Below, in pieces: positions 50,659 to 60,400 of a stretch of 64,000 bases of DNA. This DNA comes from Planctomycetota bacterium. GTDB lineage: Bacteria > Planctomycetota > UBA1135 > GCA-002686595. Below the pieces are notes generated by a model. The model was not told the origin of the DNA, made no database searches, and was given only the letters and a program-made list of their open reading frames with translations. The number at the start of each line of letters is the position of its first letter. Within the stretch, counting starts at the first letter, position 1. A program made the translations under genes and the position numbers. The DNA lies in the NCBI GenBank assembly GCA_021413885.1, contig JAIOPM010000057.1:62001-126000 (forward strand), in the 5' to 3' direction.

Positions 50659-53600
50659 ATGAAGAAATCGACTCCGTGCGCGCTGTTGGCGCTGCTTCTG
50701 ACCTTTTGCGCCTGCGCGCGGCCCGAGCCCCGACAAGCGGCCTCGCCGGTCGCCGTCACGAGCGCCGCGACGCCCGCGAAGGTCGTCCCGGCGCTCGCCG
50801 AACGTGTGCTCGCGTTGCTCGGCCGCGCCGATCTGCTCGGCGCCCACGACCTCGCGGTGCGCGAGCTCGCCGAACGCCTCGCGCGCGCCGATTGGCGCGA
50901 CGAAATGTTGGTCGCCGACAGCATCGCGGCCGCCGAGCTGCTAACCGAGATCGCCGAGGACCACGACACGTGCAAACGCACGCTCGCCGCGCTCGGTGCC
51001 ATGCAACCGTTGCCCGCCGCGACGCCGTGGGAACTCGCCGCGGTGCTGCAGCGCGTGTACGCGTCGATGCTGCGCAACACAGGCGCGATCGATCGCGCGC
51101 GCGCCGAGACGCGCGTGCTTGGCGTCGTCACCGATTGGCAAGTGATCGGGCCCTTCGACAACGAGCGCGGCGGCGGCTTCGACGTCGCGCAACCGCCCGA
51201 ACAAGAGCTCGATCTCGCCGCCGCGGTGCGCGGCAAGGAACGCGACGTGAGTTGGCGCGTCAATCCGGGGCGCGAGCATCCGCTCGGCCGCCTCGTGCTC
51301 GAACAGTTGATGCGGCCGAACTCCCAAGTCGTCGCGTACCTCGCGACCGCGATCGACAGCCCGCGCGAACGCGAGGTCGCGCTGCAACTCGGCGCGTCGT
51401 GCGCGGTCAAGGTCTTCGTCAACGGGCACGAGGCGCTCGCGCGCAAGGTGCGCCGTCCGTTCCACTCCGATCAAGACGTCGTCGTCGTGCCGCTCGCCGT
51501 CGGCGTCAACCAACTCCTGATCAAGCTCGCGATCGAAGACTGGCCGAACTGGGTCGCCGAGACGCGCTTCACCGAGCTCGACGGACGACCGGCGCTCGAT
51601 CTCGCGATCGCTTCGACGAGAGCCGCGACGCCGACGCTTGCGTGGCGCGAGCCGCAAGGTCGCGCGCCGCGCAGCGCGAGCGACCTGCTCGCCGATCGGC
51701 CGAACGATCCGCACGCCGCGCGCCTCGCCGCGTTGCTCGCGATCCTGCGTCACCCCGACGACATCGCGTCGAAGTCGGAAGAGACGCTCGCGGAGCACGC
51801 GCGCGACCTCGCGCCCGACGACGTCGACGGTCTGTGGCTCGTCGCGTGGTCGCGGCGGCCGTCGGCGATCACCACCGCCGTCGAACGACAGGTCCAACCC
51901 GAGCTCGACGCTCTGCGCGCGGTCGTCGCGCGCGACGCGGACCATGCGCTCGCGTGGGTCACGCTCGCCGAGTTCTACCTGCAGGCGAATCCGATCCCGA
52001 GCCGCGGGCTCGAGTACGCCGCGAACGCGCGTCGCAGCGCGCCGCGTTCGCTCGGCGTCGCGCAGACGTACGCGCTCGCGCTCGCGTACGACGATCAAGA
52101 AGCCGAGGCGCGCCGCGTCGGCGCGGAAGCGTTGGAGTTCGACGAGGCGAGCACCGTCGCGGCCGCGGTCGTGCAGAAGGCGCAGCGTCTGACGCAGCGC
52201 GGCGAACGCGACGCGGCGCTCGCGCTGCTCGAACGCGCGTTCGACGAGCGCGGCAACCTCGGCGCGGTCTTCGACGAGCTCGCGCGGCGCTACGTCGACG
52301 CCGGTCGCCTCGTCGCGACGAACGACGGACGCGGCAGCCTCGAATCGATCGCGACGCGGCTCTTCGCCGCTTCACCGTTCGCGTTCGACTCGCGCCTCGA
52401 CGTCGCGCGCGACTACGAACTCGCCGGCGACTTCGCGCGAGCGCGCGAACACCTCGAGGCCGCGCGAGCCCTCGCGCCCGAGGACCGCCGGCTGCTGCGC
52501 GCCGCGACCGACCTCGCCGTTCGCGAGAACGACCTCGCGCGCGCCGATCGCGAGCTCGCGGAACTGCTGCGCCTCGATCCGGGCGACGCGCTCGCTCGCC
52601 GTCGCCGCGCGCTGCTCGCCGCGAGCACGCGCGAACACTTCGAGGAACCGTACCGCCGCGACGCGCGCGAACTCGTGAAGTCCGCCGCGCCGGTCGGAAC
52701 CGGCAACGATCCGATCGCGGTGCTCGATCGCACCGTCGTCTACCGCGTCGGCTCCGACGGCGGGGAATCGCACTACGAGCATCTCGTCCTGCGCGTGCAG
52801 AACGCCGGCGGCATCAAGGCGCTCGACCACTACGGCATCGTCTATCCGGCGGGCGCGTCGCTCGAAGTGCGCGAGCTGCGCGTGCTGCACGCCGACGGCC
52901 GCGTCGAGAGCGCGCCGCCGCCGCGCCGCGATCAGATGGGCGGAGGCGGACGTTACCGCGCGTTCGACGTGCCGCCGCTCGCGGTCGGCGACGTGCTCGA
53001 CGTCGAGTACCGCATCGACGACACCGAGCCCGACGTCTTCGGCGAGTACTTCGGCCTGCGCCACGTCTTCTACGCCGACGCGCCCGATCCGCTCGCGCCG
53101 GTCGCACGGTCGGAGTTCGTCGTCATCGCGCCCGCCGACGTGAAGATCTACGCGGCGGAGCGCAACGGAGAGAAGCTCGAACGCTCGGTCGAAACCGACG
53201 CGCAAGGCCGTTCGATCCACCGTTGGGTCGCGCGCGATCTCGTGCGTCCCCCGCTCGAGAGCGCGATGCCGCGCCGCGAGGAGTTCGCGCCGTTGGTCGA
53301 CGTGTCGACGTACGCGAGTTGGAACGACTTCTCGAAGTGGTGGTGGGCGTTCATCGAGAAGGAATTCGTCGCGACGCCGGCGATGAAGGCGAAGGTCGCG
53401 GAACTCACCGCGGGCTTGCCGACCGAACGCGAGAAGGTGCGCGCGCTGACGCGCTTCGTCGGCCAAGAGATCCGCTACAACGCGTGGGAGTTCGGCCCCC
53501 ACGGCTATCAGCCCTACAGCGCGGCGACGATCTTCGAGCGCCGTTTCGGCGACTGCAAGGACAAGTCGATCCTGCTCGTCGAGCTGTTGAAGGAGATCGG

Positions 53601-54534
53601 CGTCGAAGCGAACCCGGTGTTGATCGAAGCGGACTACGTGCGGCCCGAGGAGCCGCTCGCTCTCGCGATGGTCGAGCACTTCAACCACTGCATCGCGTAC
53701 GTGAAGCCGACCGCGGAACGCGACGGCTACTACCTCGACGCGACCGCGGACCGCAACCCGATCGAGTACCTGCGCAGCGACGACCAAGGCGCGAACGTGC
53801 TGCACGTCGACGCGAGCGGCGGCTCGATCCATCCGATTCCGTACGCGCCGCCGGAGGAGAACGCGCGCCGTCGCGACTTGCGCGTCGAGCTCGCCGCGAA
53901 CGGCGCCGCCGAAGTGCACTATCGCGACACCAGCAACGGCACGTTCGGCGTGCAGCTCCGCTACACGTTCGGCGGCGAACAGGGCGACCTCGCCAAACGC
54001 TTCGCCGACACCGTCGGTGAGGGTTTCGGCAAGGTCGAGGTGCGGCGCATCGAGACGTCGAAGCTCGAGGACCTCGGCGCGCCGGTCGCGATCGACGCCG
54101 AGTTCCACGCCGAGAACTTGTGGACACGCGAAGCCGACGGCGCGTCGCTGCGGCTCGCGTTCGAGCGCTTCGGTCTCGATCAGGCGGCGGTCGAAACGCC
54201 GAGCGAGCGACGCTTCGACGTCGTGCTCGATCGGCCGTTCCTCGAGGAGCTCGACGTGACGTACGTGCTGCCCGAGGGCGCGCGCGTCGTCGAACTGCCG
54301 CCGAAGGCCGAGATCCGCGCCGAGGGCTTGTGCTCGTATTCGCTCGCGGTCGAGCAGACGGGCAACGAACTCCACGTCACGCGCCGTTTCCGTCTCGACG
54401 AACGCCGCATCCCGCTCGCGCGCTATGCCGACTTCCGCGACGCGCTGCAGGAGATCCGCCAAGCCGAGGATCGCACGATCCGCATCCAACCGCCGCCGCC
54501 GCGCGAAGCGGGCCGCGCCGGAGGTGACAAGTGA
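50659..54534 (+). CDS. Giant lipoprotein with TPR, DUF3857 and transglutaminase-like domains
   Basis: 1291 residues (ATG 50659; the GTG one codon before is possible). Lipoprotein-type signal (ALLALLLTFCACARPEP). Residues 30-620 contain long helical TPR-like stretches (EHLEAARALAPEDRRLLRAA) and a beta-rich insert. Residues about 670-900 read as DUF3857. Residues 900-1030 are transglutaminase-like with a complete triad: Cys966 in RRFGDCKDKSILL, His1010 in HFNHCIAYVK, Asp1027 in YYLDATADR. A beta-rich C-terminal part follows. Could process or link envelope proteins or peptides. Overlaps the next gene by four bases. Confidence 0.8.
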   Translation: MKKSTPCALLALLLTFCACARPEPRQAASPVAVTSAATPAKVVPALAERVLALLGRADLLGAHDLAVRELAERLARADWRDEMLVADSIAAAELLTEIAEDHDTCKRTLAALGAMQPLPAATPWELAAVLQRVYASMLRNTGAIDRARAETRVLGVVTDWQVIGPFDNERGGGFDVAQPPEQELDLAAAVRGKERDVSWRVNPGREHPLGRLVLEQLMRPNSQVVAYLATAIDSPREREVALQLGASCAVKVFVNGHEALARKVRRPFHSDQDVVVVPLAVGVNQLLIKLAIEDWPNWVAETRFTELDGRPALDLAIASTRAATPTLAWREPQGRAPRSASDLLADRPNDPHAARLAALLAILRHPDDIASKSEETLAEHARDLAPDDVDGLWLVAWSRRPSAITTAVERQVQPELDALRAVVARDADHALAWVTLAEFYLQANPIPSRGLEYAANARRSAPRSLGVAQTYALALAYDDQEAEARRVGAEALEFDEASTVAAAVVQKAQRLTQRGERDAALALLERAFDERGNLGAVFDELARRYVDAGRLVATNDGRGSLESIATRLFAASPFAFDSRLDVARDYELAGDFARAREHLEAARALAPEDRRLLRAATDLAVRENDLARADRELAELLRLDPGDALARRRRALLAASTREHFEEPYRRDARELVKSAAPVGTGNDPIAVLDRTVVYRVGSDGGESHYEHLVLRVQNAGGIKALDHYGIVYPAGASLEVRELRVLHADGRVESAPPPRRDQMGGGGRYRAFDVPPLAVGDVLDVEYRIDDTEPDVFGEYFGLRHVFYADAPDPLAPVARSEFVVIAPADVKIYAAERNGEKLERSVETDAQGRSIHRWVARDLVRPPLESAMPRREEFAPLVDVSTYASWNDFSKWWWAFIEKEFVATPAMKAKVAELTAGLPTEREKVRALTRFVGQEIRYNAWEFGPHGYQPYSAATIFERRFGDCKDKSILLVELLKEIGVEANPVLIEADYVRPEEPLALAMVEHFNHCIAYVKPTAERDGYYLDATADRNPIEYLRSDDQGANVLHVDASGGSIHPIPYAPPEENARRRDLRVELAANGAAEVHYRDTSNGTFGVQLRYTFGGEQGDLAKRFADTVGEGFGKVEVRRIETSKLEDLGAPVAIDAEFHAENLWTREADGASLRLAFERFGLDQAAVETPSERRFDVVLDRPFLEELDVTYVLPEGARVVELPPKAEIRAEGLCSYSLAVEQTGNELHVTRRFRLDERRIPLARYADFRDALQEIRQAEDRTIRIQPPPPREAGRAGGDK

Positions 54535-57500
54535 GAGCTCTCGTACTGGCATTCGCGCTCTGCTTCGCGCCGAGCACCGACGTCGAGACCTGGGCGCGCG
54601 CGTTGGTCGGCACGACCGATCCGACGGTGACGCAGCGCGACGCGGCGCAGCGTTGGGTCGAGATGATCGCAGCCGAACCCGCGCATCCGTTGGTCGAAGC
54701 GACGTTGCGCTTGATCGCCGCCGACGAAGGCTTGCTCGCGTCGACGCCCGCGCTCGGCGACCGAATCCTCGGACTGTCGTCCGCCGGCATGAGCTTCCGC
54801 GCGAAGGGTGAACTCGCGCGACTGCAAGGCAGCGTCCGCGCCGTGCGCGCGCCGCTCGAAGGCACGCCGGTCGACGCGTATCCCGGTTGGCTCGCGCGCT
54901 TCTCGGTGCTCGGACCGCTCGGTCCGTTCGACGACCTCGACGCGGCGCGGCACGAAGAGGCGCGGCTCTCCGAGCCCGGTTTCGACCGCGAGCACGACGG
55001 GCCGCTCGGCGCGAAGTTGCGTTGGCTCGACCGCGCGCGTGCGCCGCTCGATGCGTCGACGCCGCGCCTCGACGCGGTGCTCGGCGCGCGCGAAGGTCAC
55101 AGTTTGATCGCGTTCCGCTTCGACGCCGAGCGCGCGGCACCCGCGTGGCTCGAGCTCGACGCGCGCGACGGCAAGGGCGCGTTCGTGTTCGACGTCGCGT
55201 CGACGCAAGACCGGCCGTGGACGTACTCGATCGTCGATCCGTCGTTCGATTGGAAGTTCAACGGAGCCGAGAGCGGCCGCGTCGACTTCCGCGCGGCGCC
55301 GCGGTCGGCGCTCGAGCTCGCGCCGGTGCGCGTCGCGCGCGGCGCGAACGTGCTCGTGCTCTCGGTCGAGACCGCGAGCGAAGCAACGTTCGCCGTGCGT
55401 CTGCTCGACGTCGACGGCGAGCCGCTCGCCGGGCTCGTGCAACCGTCCCGCGCCGACGCGCGGAACTACGACGACGTGCGAGCTCCGACCGGCGCCGACG
55501 CGCGCGCGACCGATTCGGTTGCGCTCGTGGACGCGCTCGGTGCGCACGGCCCGTGCACCGACGCGGTGCTCGGCATCGCGTTGGTGCTCGACGGACGCGC
55601 CGCACTCGGACTTGCGCGCGCGGAAGCCGCGTACGCCGCGGCGCCCGACGACGCGACGATCGCTTCGTTGCTCGGCACCGTCGTGCGCGACGCGCCGCAT
55701 TTGCCGGACGCGTGGCGGCGCAACCGCGCGCGTGAGCTCTACACGAAGTCGATCGAACTCGATCCGCAAAGCTACCGCGCCGGCCTCGAACTCGCGCGCC
55801 GGCTCGCGACCGAGGACAAGGACGAGGACGCGCTCGCGAAGTTGAACGCGCTCGGCGCCGCCGCTCCGGCGCGCGAGGAAGCGTGGTTCGAGCTCGAGCG
55901 CATCTACGCGAAGCTCGGCCTCGCCGTGCACGCCGAACGCGCGGTCGATCACCTCTTCGAAGCGCCGACACCTTCGTACGCGAGTTACGGCCGCGCCGCG
56001 GAACACCTCGACGGCGCGGGCCGCGCCACCAGCGCCTACCTCGCGCTCGTGCGCGGCGTGAAAGCGAACGGCGCGAATCAACCGCGCCTGGCTGAACTCG
56101 CAGGCCGCGCGCAGAGCCTCGGCCTCGTCGCCGAAGCGGAAGCGTGGCAACGCCTGCGCATCGCGCGCGCGGGCAACGCGCAGCCGATGCTCGAGCTTGC
56201 GGACTTGCTCGTCGATCTCGAGCGGCTCGACGAAGCCGAGCGCGTGCTCGCCGACGCCGCCGCACTCCTGCCGTTCTCGGCCGCACCGTGGACCAAGCGC
56301 GCCGAGCTCGCGCACCGACGTCGCGACGACTCCGCCGAACGCGCCGCACTCGAACACGTCCTCGCGCTCGAACCCTCGAACCGCGCGGCGCGGCGCGGGC
56401 TCGCGGCGCTCGCCGCCGGAAGTCCGCTCGGTCCGATCGCCGCGCGCGAGCAGGAGATCGCCGCGCGGTCCGCGCGGATCTACGCGAGCTACGACCCGGC
56501 GCGCTGGAACGAATCGGTCGTGCGCGTGCTCGATTGGTCGGGAACAACCGTATTCGCCGACGGCGGCTTCGAAGCGCTCGTCCACACGATCCTGCACGTG
56601 CGCGACCTCGCGGCGTGCGAAGCGCAAGGCACGCAACGCTTCGGCGGCGAAGTCCTGAAGGTCGTGACGCACAAGAGCGACGGCCGCGAGATCGAACCGA
56701 TCGAGTCCAACGGCGAGTACGTGATGCCGTCGCTCGAGCCCGGCGACTTCATCGAGACGGTGACGCTCGAATCCGGCGCGCCGTCGGCCGACGGCGGCGT
56801 GCACTTGCCGCGTTGGTCGTTCGCGTCGGTGGACGAGCCGTTCCACGTCTCGCACTACGAGGTCGTCGCGCCGCGCACGCTCGAGCCCGTGATCGCGCGC
56901 CGTCACTTCGGCGAGCTCGCCGCCGTCGACGAAGGGGTCGAGAGCTCCTCCGACGGCACGCGCCGCTGGACGTTCGAGTCCCACGACGCGGCGCGCGTCG
57001 CGCTCGAGCCCGGCGCGCCGTCGCCCGAACACTTCTTGCCGAACGTCGAGTTCGGCGTCGCGCCGAATCGCGAGCGTCTCGCGGCTTCGCTCGCGGCGCT
57101 CGCCTCCGTGAGCACGCGCGTCACGCCGCCGCTCGAAGCCGCGGCGCGAGGAGCGATCGCGGGAGTCGTCGGCGAGAATGCGCAAGCCAAGACTCTCTTC
57201 GCGTGGGTCGCGAAGAACCTCGACAAGCGCAACCCGCGCACGTTCGCGTCGGCGACCGTCGCGTTGCTCACGCGCGAAGGCAATCCGGTGTGGCTCTACT
57301 CCGCGTTGCTCGACGCCGTCGGGATCGAGCACGAAGTCGTCTTCTCGCGCGACGTCGCGCCCGACGCCGACCTCGACGCGAACGAGGAGTTCTACGACGA
57401 AAGTCGTTGGCTCGGACGGATGCTCGTCGTCGTGCGCCCGAAGGACGGGCCCGAGGCGTGGTGCGATCCGTCGTCGCAGACGTTGCCGTACGGCACGTTG

Positions 57501-58226
57501 CTCGGCAACGCGCCGCGCGCCGAGTGTTTCGCGACGCGGTCGAAGCGTTTCCTCCTGACGCCCGCGCTACCGTTGATCGAGCGCGTCGGTCAGACGCTCG
57601 AGCTCGTCGCGCGCGTCGCCGCCGATCGTTCCGCCGAGGTCGAGATGCGCCTCGGCTTCAGCGGCAACGCCGGCTTCGCGCAGAAGGAAGGCCTGCGCGA
57701 TCTGCCGGACGCGCAACGCAAACGCGTCGCCGCGCAAATCGGCTCCGGCATCGCGCCGGGTTTCGACCTCGCGAGCTTCGAGTTCGAAGGCCTCGACTCG
57801 GCCGACGCGCCGCTCACGATCGTGGTCAAGGGCAAGGTCAAGCGCTTCCTCGACGAGACCGGCGGCGAGCTCGCCGCGCGTTTCCCGCTGCCGCCGTTGC
57901 ACCTCGGAACGCAGTTGACCGGCGGCGAAGGCGCGCGCCGACTCCCCTACCACCTCGACAATGCGATCGTGTTGCGCGGCGAAGCGCGCATCGAGTTACC
58001 CGAAGGCTTCGAGCTCGACGGCGACGGCCCGAGTTCCAACCTCGAGTTCGAGAGCGGGACCTACACGCTCACCACCGAACGCGAGGGGACCGCGCGCGTC
58101 TGGATCGTGCGGCGTCAACTCGCGTTGCCGTCGTTCCTGATCGCGAAGGAGCTCTACGCCGATTGGCAGACGTTCGTCACCGCGGTCGACGAGGTCGAAC
58201 GGCCGAAGCTCAGACTGCGGCGCTGA
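54531..58226 (+). CDS. DUF3857/transglutaminase-like protein without catalytic cysteine
   Basis: 1231 residues from GTG 54531, which overlaps the previous stop (GTGA) and has an excellent GGAGGTGA seven bases upstream. Signal-like start (ALVLAFALCFAPSTD). TPR-like repeats at about 350-620. DUF3857-like region about 640-860. The transglutaminase-like segment (about 880-960) has NPVWLYSALLDAVGIEHEVV where the neighbour has GDCKDKSILLVELLKEIG, so the Cys is absent (residues 917-919 read GNP). Length and plan match the upstream protein, making it a diverged partner, perhaps a non-catalytic subunit. Its last 17 bases overlap the convergent ABC ATPase gene. Confidence 0.78.
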   Translation: MRALVLAFALCFAPSTDVETWARALVGTTDPTVTQRDAAQRWVEMIAAEPAHPLVEATLRLIAADEGLLASTPALGDRILGLSSAGMSFRAKGELARLQGSVRAVRAPLEGTPVDAYPGWLARFSVLGPLGPFDDLDAARHEEARLSEPGFDREHDGPLGAKLRWLDRARAPLDASTPRLDAVLGAREGHSLIAFRFDAERAAPAWLELDARDGKGAFVFDVASTQDRPWTYSIVDPSFDWKFNGAESGRVDFRAAPRSALELAPVRVARGANVLVLSVETASEATFAVRLLDVDGEPLAGLVQPSRADARNYDDVRAPTGADARATDSVALVDALGAHGPCTDAVLGIALVLDGRAALGLARAEAAYAAAPDDATIASLLGTVVRDAPHLPDAWRRNRARELYTKSIELDPQSYRAGLELARRLATEDKDEDALAKLNALGAAAPAREEAWFELERIYAKLGLAVHAERAVDHLFEAPTPSYASYGRAAEHLDGAGRATSAYLALVRGVKANGANQPRLAELAGRAQSLGLVAEAEAWQRLRIARAGNAQPMLELADLLVDLERLDEAERVLADAAALLPFSAAPWTKRAELAHRRRDDSAERAALEHVLALEPSNRAARRGLAALAAGSPLGPIAAREQEIAARSARIYASYDPARWNESVVRVLDWSGTTVFADGGFEALVHTILHVRDLAACEAQGTQRFGGEVLKVVTHKSDGREIEPIESNGEYVMPSLEPGDFIETVTLESGAPSADGGVHLPRWSFASVDEPFHVSHYEVVAPRTLEPVIARRHFGELAAVDEGVESSSDGTRRWTFESHDAARVALEPGAPSPEHFLPNVEFGVAPNRERLAASLAALASVSTRVTPPLEAAARGAIAGVVGENAQAKTLFAWVAKNLDKRNPRTFASATVALLTREGNPVWLYSALLDAVGIEHEVVFSRDVAPDADLDANEEFYDESRWLGRMLVVVRPKDGPEAWCDPSSQTLPYGTLLGNAPRAECFATRSKRFLLTPALPLIERVGQTLELVARVAADRSAEVEMRLGFSGNAGFAQKEGLRDLPDAQRKRVAAQIGSGIAPGFDLASFEFEGLDSADAPLTIVVKGKVKRFLDETGGELAARFPLPPLHLGTQLTGGEGARRLPYHLDNAIVLRGEARIELPEGFELDGDGPSSNLEFESGTYTLTTEREGTARVWIVRRQLALPSFLIAKELYADWQTFVTAVDEVERPKLRLRR

Positions 58227-59613
58227 CCTGTTCGCGCGTCGCGAGTTCGCGGAGTTCCGAGTCGTCCGTCGGCGTGAAGAGGACGGCGCGACCGCTCGCG
58301 GCGACGGCGCGGACGAGCTCGTGGAGCTCGACCCGCGTCGCGACGTCGACGCCGCGCGTCGGCCGGTCGAGCAGGAGCACGCGCACGTCGCGTTCGAGCG
58401 CGCGGCAGAACGCGAGCTTGCGTCGCTCGCCGGCGGACAAGGTCGTGATCGGAGCTTCGAGCGACGCGCGGTGCACGCGCAAACGTGCGAGAGACGCGGT
58501 CGCGGCTTGCGTGGCGCGAGTTCGTGAGCTCCATCCGAGCGTCGTGAACCGTCGCGCGATCCCGAGCGACCAGTTCTCGCGCACGCCAAGGTTTGCGACG
58601 AGCCCGTCGCGCTCGAGGTCGGCGGGCACGAAGACGAGGCCGTGTTCGATCGCGCGCGCGACGCGCCCAAGCTTCACGCTCCGGCCGTCGACGGTGACGG
58701 CACCGCGTGCTCGCTCGTCGACACCGGCGAGCACCGCGAGCACTGCGCCGCCGTTCTCCCCGAGCGCGACGATCTCGCTCGCGCGCGCTTCGAAGTGCGC
58801 GCCTTCGAATTGCCCGTGCGACGACAGGCCTTCGACCGCGAGCGCGACCGGCGCGTCGGCGTCGACGCTCGTTCTCCGCGCGGGTGCGAGCGAACGGCCG
58901 AGCATCGCCGCGACCAACGTCTTGTCGTCGGCGTCACCGCGTTTGAACGAATGCACGAGCCGTCCGTCGCGCAGAACGCTGACGTGATCGGCGAGCTCGC
59001 GCGCTTCCGACGCGTGACGAGTGCTCCAGATCACGCTCGTTCCTCTGCGAGCGAGCTCGCGAATGCGCTCGCGCAGCGCCGTCGCCGTGCGATCATCGAG
59101 TCGTTCCGTCGGCTCGTCGAGGATCAAGACGCGCGGGTCGCGGTCGAGCGCCGCCGCGAGCGCGACGAGCTGCCGTTCGGCGCGCGAGAGTTCGCGCAGC
59201 ACGCGGCGCGGATCGAGCTCGACGCCGAGCGCCGACAACGCGTCTCGGGCGCGCATGTTCGCGCGCGAGCGCGAGACGAGTCCGAGGAAGTGCGGCGCAC
59301 GGCCGAGCGTGACGCTCTCGGCGACCGAGAGCTCCGCGCAATCCCCAGGCTCCTGCGCGACCCACGCGACGCCCGCCGCGAGCGCCTCGGCCGGCGACGC
59401 GAAACGCACGACCTCGCCGTCGAGCCGCAGCTCGCCGCGCTCGGCGCGCACATCGCCCGCGAGGATCCGCGCGAGTGTCGACTTGCCCGCGCCGCTCTCG
59501 CCGAGCCACGCGTGCACCTCGCCGGCGACCACGGTCAGCGAAACTTCGGCGAGCGCGCGCACGCCGCCGAACGACTTGTCGACCCAACGGAACTCGACGC
59601 GCGGCGCGGTCAC
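58210..59613 (-). CDS. Sugar-type ABC transporter ATPase with two nucleotide-binding domains
   Basis: 467 residues from GTG 59613. RbsA/XylG-type tandem ABC ATPase. First domain: Walker A GESGAGKST (38-46), LSRAERQLVALAAALDRDPR with a poor signature, Walker B LILDEPTERLDD. Second domain: Walker A replaced by GENGGAVLAVLAG; signature LSAGERRKLAFCRALERDVR; Walker B LLLDRPTRGVDVATR, where Arg replaces the usual catalytic Glu. Such second domains are often degenerate but keep Glu. The permease is two genes upstream; no sugar-binding protein is visible. Start uncertain. Confidence 0.85.
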   Translation of the reverse strand: MTAPRVEFRWVDKSFGGVRALAEVSLTVVAGEVHAWLGESGAGKSTLARILAGDVRAERGELRLDGEVVRFASPAEALAAGVAWVAQEPGDCAELSVAESVTLGRAPHFLGLVSRSRANMRARDALSALGVELDPRRVLRELSRAERQLVALAAALDRDPRVLILDEPTERLDDRTATALRERIRELARRGTSVIWSTRHASEARELADHVSVLRDGRLVHSFKRGDADDKTLVAAMLGRSLAPARRTSVDADAPVALAVEGLSSHGQFEGAHFEARASEIVALGENGGAVLAVLAGVDERARGAVTVDGRSVKLGRVARAIEHGLVFVPADLERDGLVANLGVRENWSLGIARRFTTLGWSSRTRATQAATASLARLRVHRASLEAPITTLSAGERRKLAFCRALERDVRVLLLDRPTRGVDVATRVELHELVRAVAASGRAVLFTPTDDSELRELATREQVSAAV

Positions 59614-59639
59614 GACGAGAGCGTGCTCCGCCGCGCGGC

Positions 59640-60359
59640 CTAACGCAACTCTTCGGCGTGGATCACTCGACCGCGCGCGGTGTCGTCGAACGCGAGGCGC
59701 ACCAAGGCTCGCGCGAGATCCGGCCCGGTGATCGAACGATAGCGCTCGCGCCAATGCGTCGCGCCGAACGCACCGAGCACCGCGAGCACGCGATCGCCGA
59801 CCGCCGCGCCGACGGTCTCTCCGACGCGACGTTCCTCGCGATCGGGCCCGGTGATGTAGCTGGGCCGCACGATCGTCCAGTCCGCGAGCGCCTCGCGCAC
59901 CGCGGTCTCGATCCGCCAACGCGTCTCGCGGTACGGATTGCGCGTGCCGGGCCGCGTGCCGATCGACGAGAGGCAGACGAAACGCGGCGCGACGGGGACG
60001 AGCTTGGTCGCGCGCACGAGTTCGGTCGTCAGCGCGACGTCGACGGTCGCGTAGCTCGGCTTCGCGCCGGTCGCCGCCATCGCTTCGCGCCGCGCGCGCG
60101 CCCACGTCGTGCCGAGCAGCGCGAAGACTTTCGTCGGCCGGAGTTCCGCGAGCCGCGCCTCGATCGCGCCGCTCCCCCACGGCGTCGAATCGATTTCGGC
60201 GCCGAGTTCGGTGAACGCGCGCCGCCAACGCTCGAACTCCTTCGACTCGCGCCGGACGTGAGCGACCGTGCGCACGCCGCGCGCGCGGAGCTCCTTCACG
60301 ACGTTGCGCCCGGTGTACCCGGTCGCGCCGGCGACGAAAGCGATCTCGGAAGCGCTCAT
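59640..60359 (-). CDS. NAD(P)-binding atypical SDR (NmrA/epimerase-like)
   Basis: 239 residues. N-terminal Rossmann motif IAFVAGATGYTGRNVVKELR, then VFALLGTTWARARREAMAAT, FVCLSSIGTRPGTRNPYRET and WTIVRPSYITGP. Lacks the full YxxxK of classical SDRs; fits the NAD(P)H-binding, NmrA-like group. It sits between the ABC permease and ATPase genes on the same strand (41 and 26 bases), an odd placing that suggests co-transcription. Confidence 0.85.
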   Translation of the reverse strand: MSASEIAFVAGATGYTGRNVVKELRARGVRTVAHVRRESKEFERWRRAFTELGAEIDSTPWGSGAIEARLAELRPTKVFALLGTTWARARREAMAATGAKPSYATVDVALTTELVRATKLVPVAPRFVCLSSIGTRPGTRNPYRETRWRIETAVREALADWTIVRPSYITGPDREERRVGETVGAAVGDRVLAVLGAFGATHWRERYRSITGPDLARALVRLAFDDTARGRVIHAEELR

Positions 60360-60400
60360 CGCGAAGCCCTACGCGCCGCGCGCGTTTTCGGATGGCGCAT

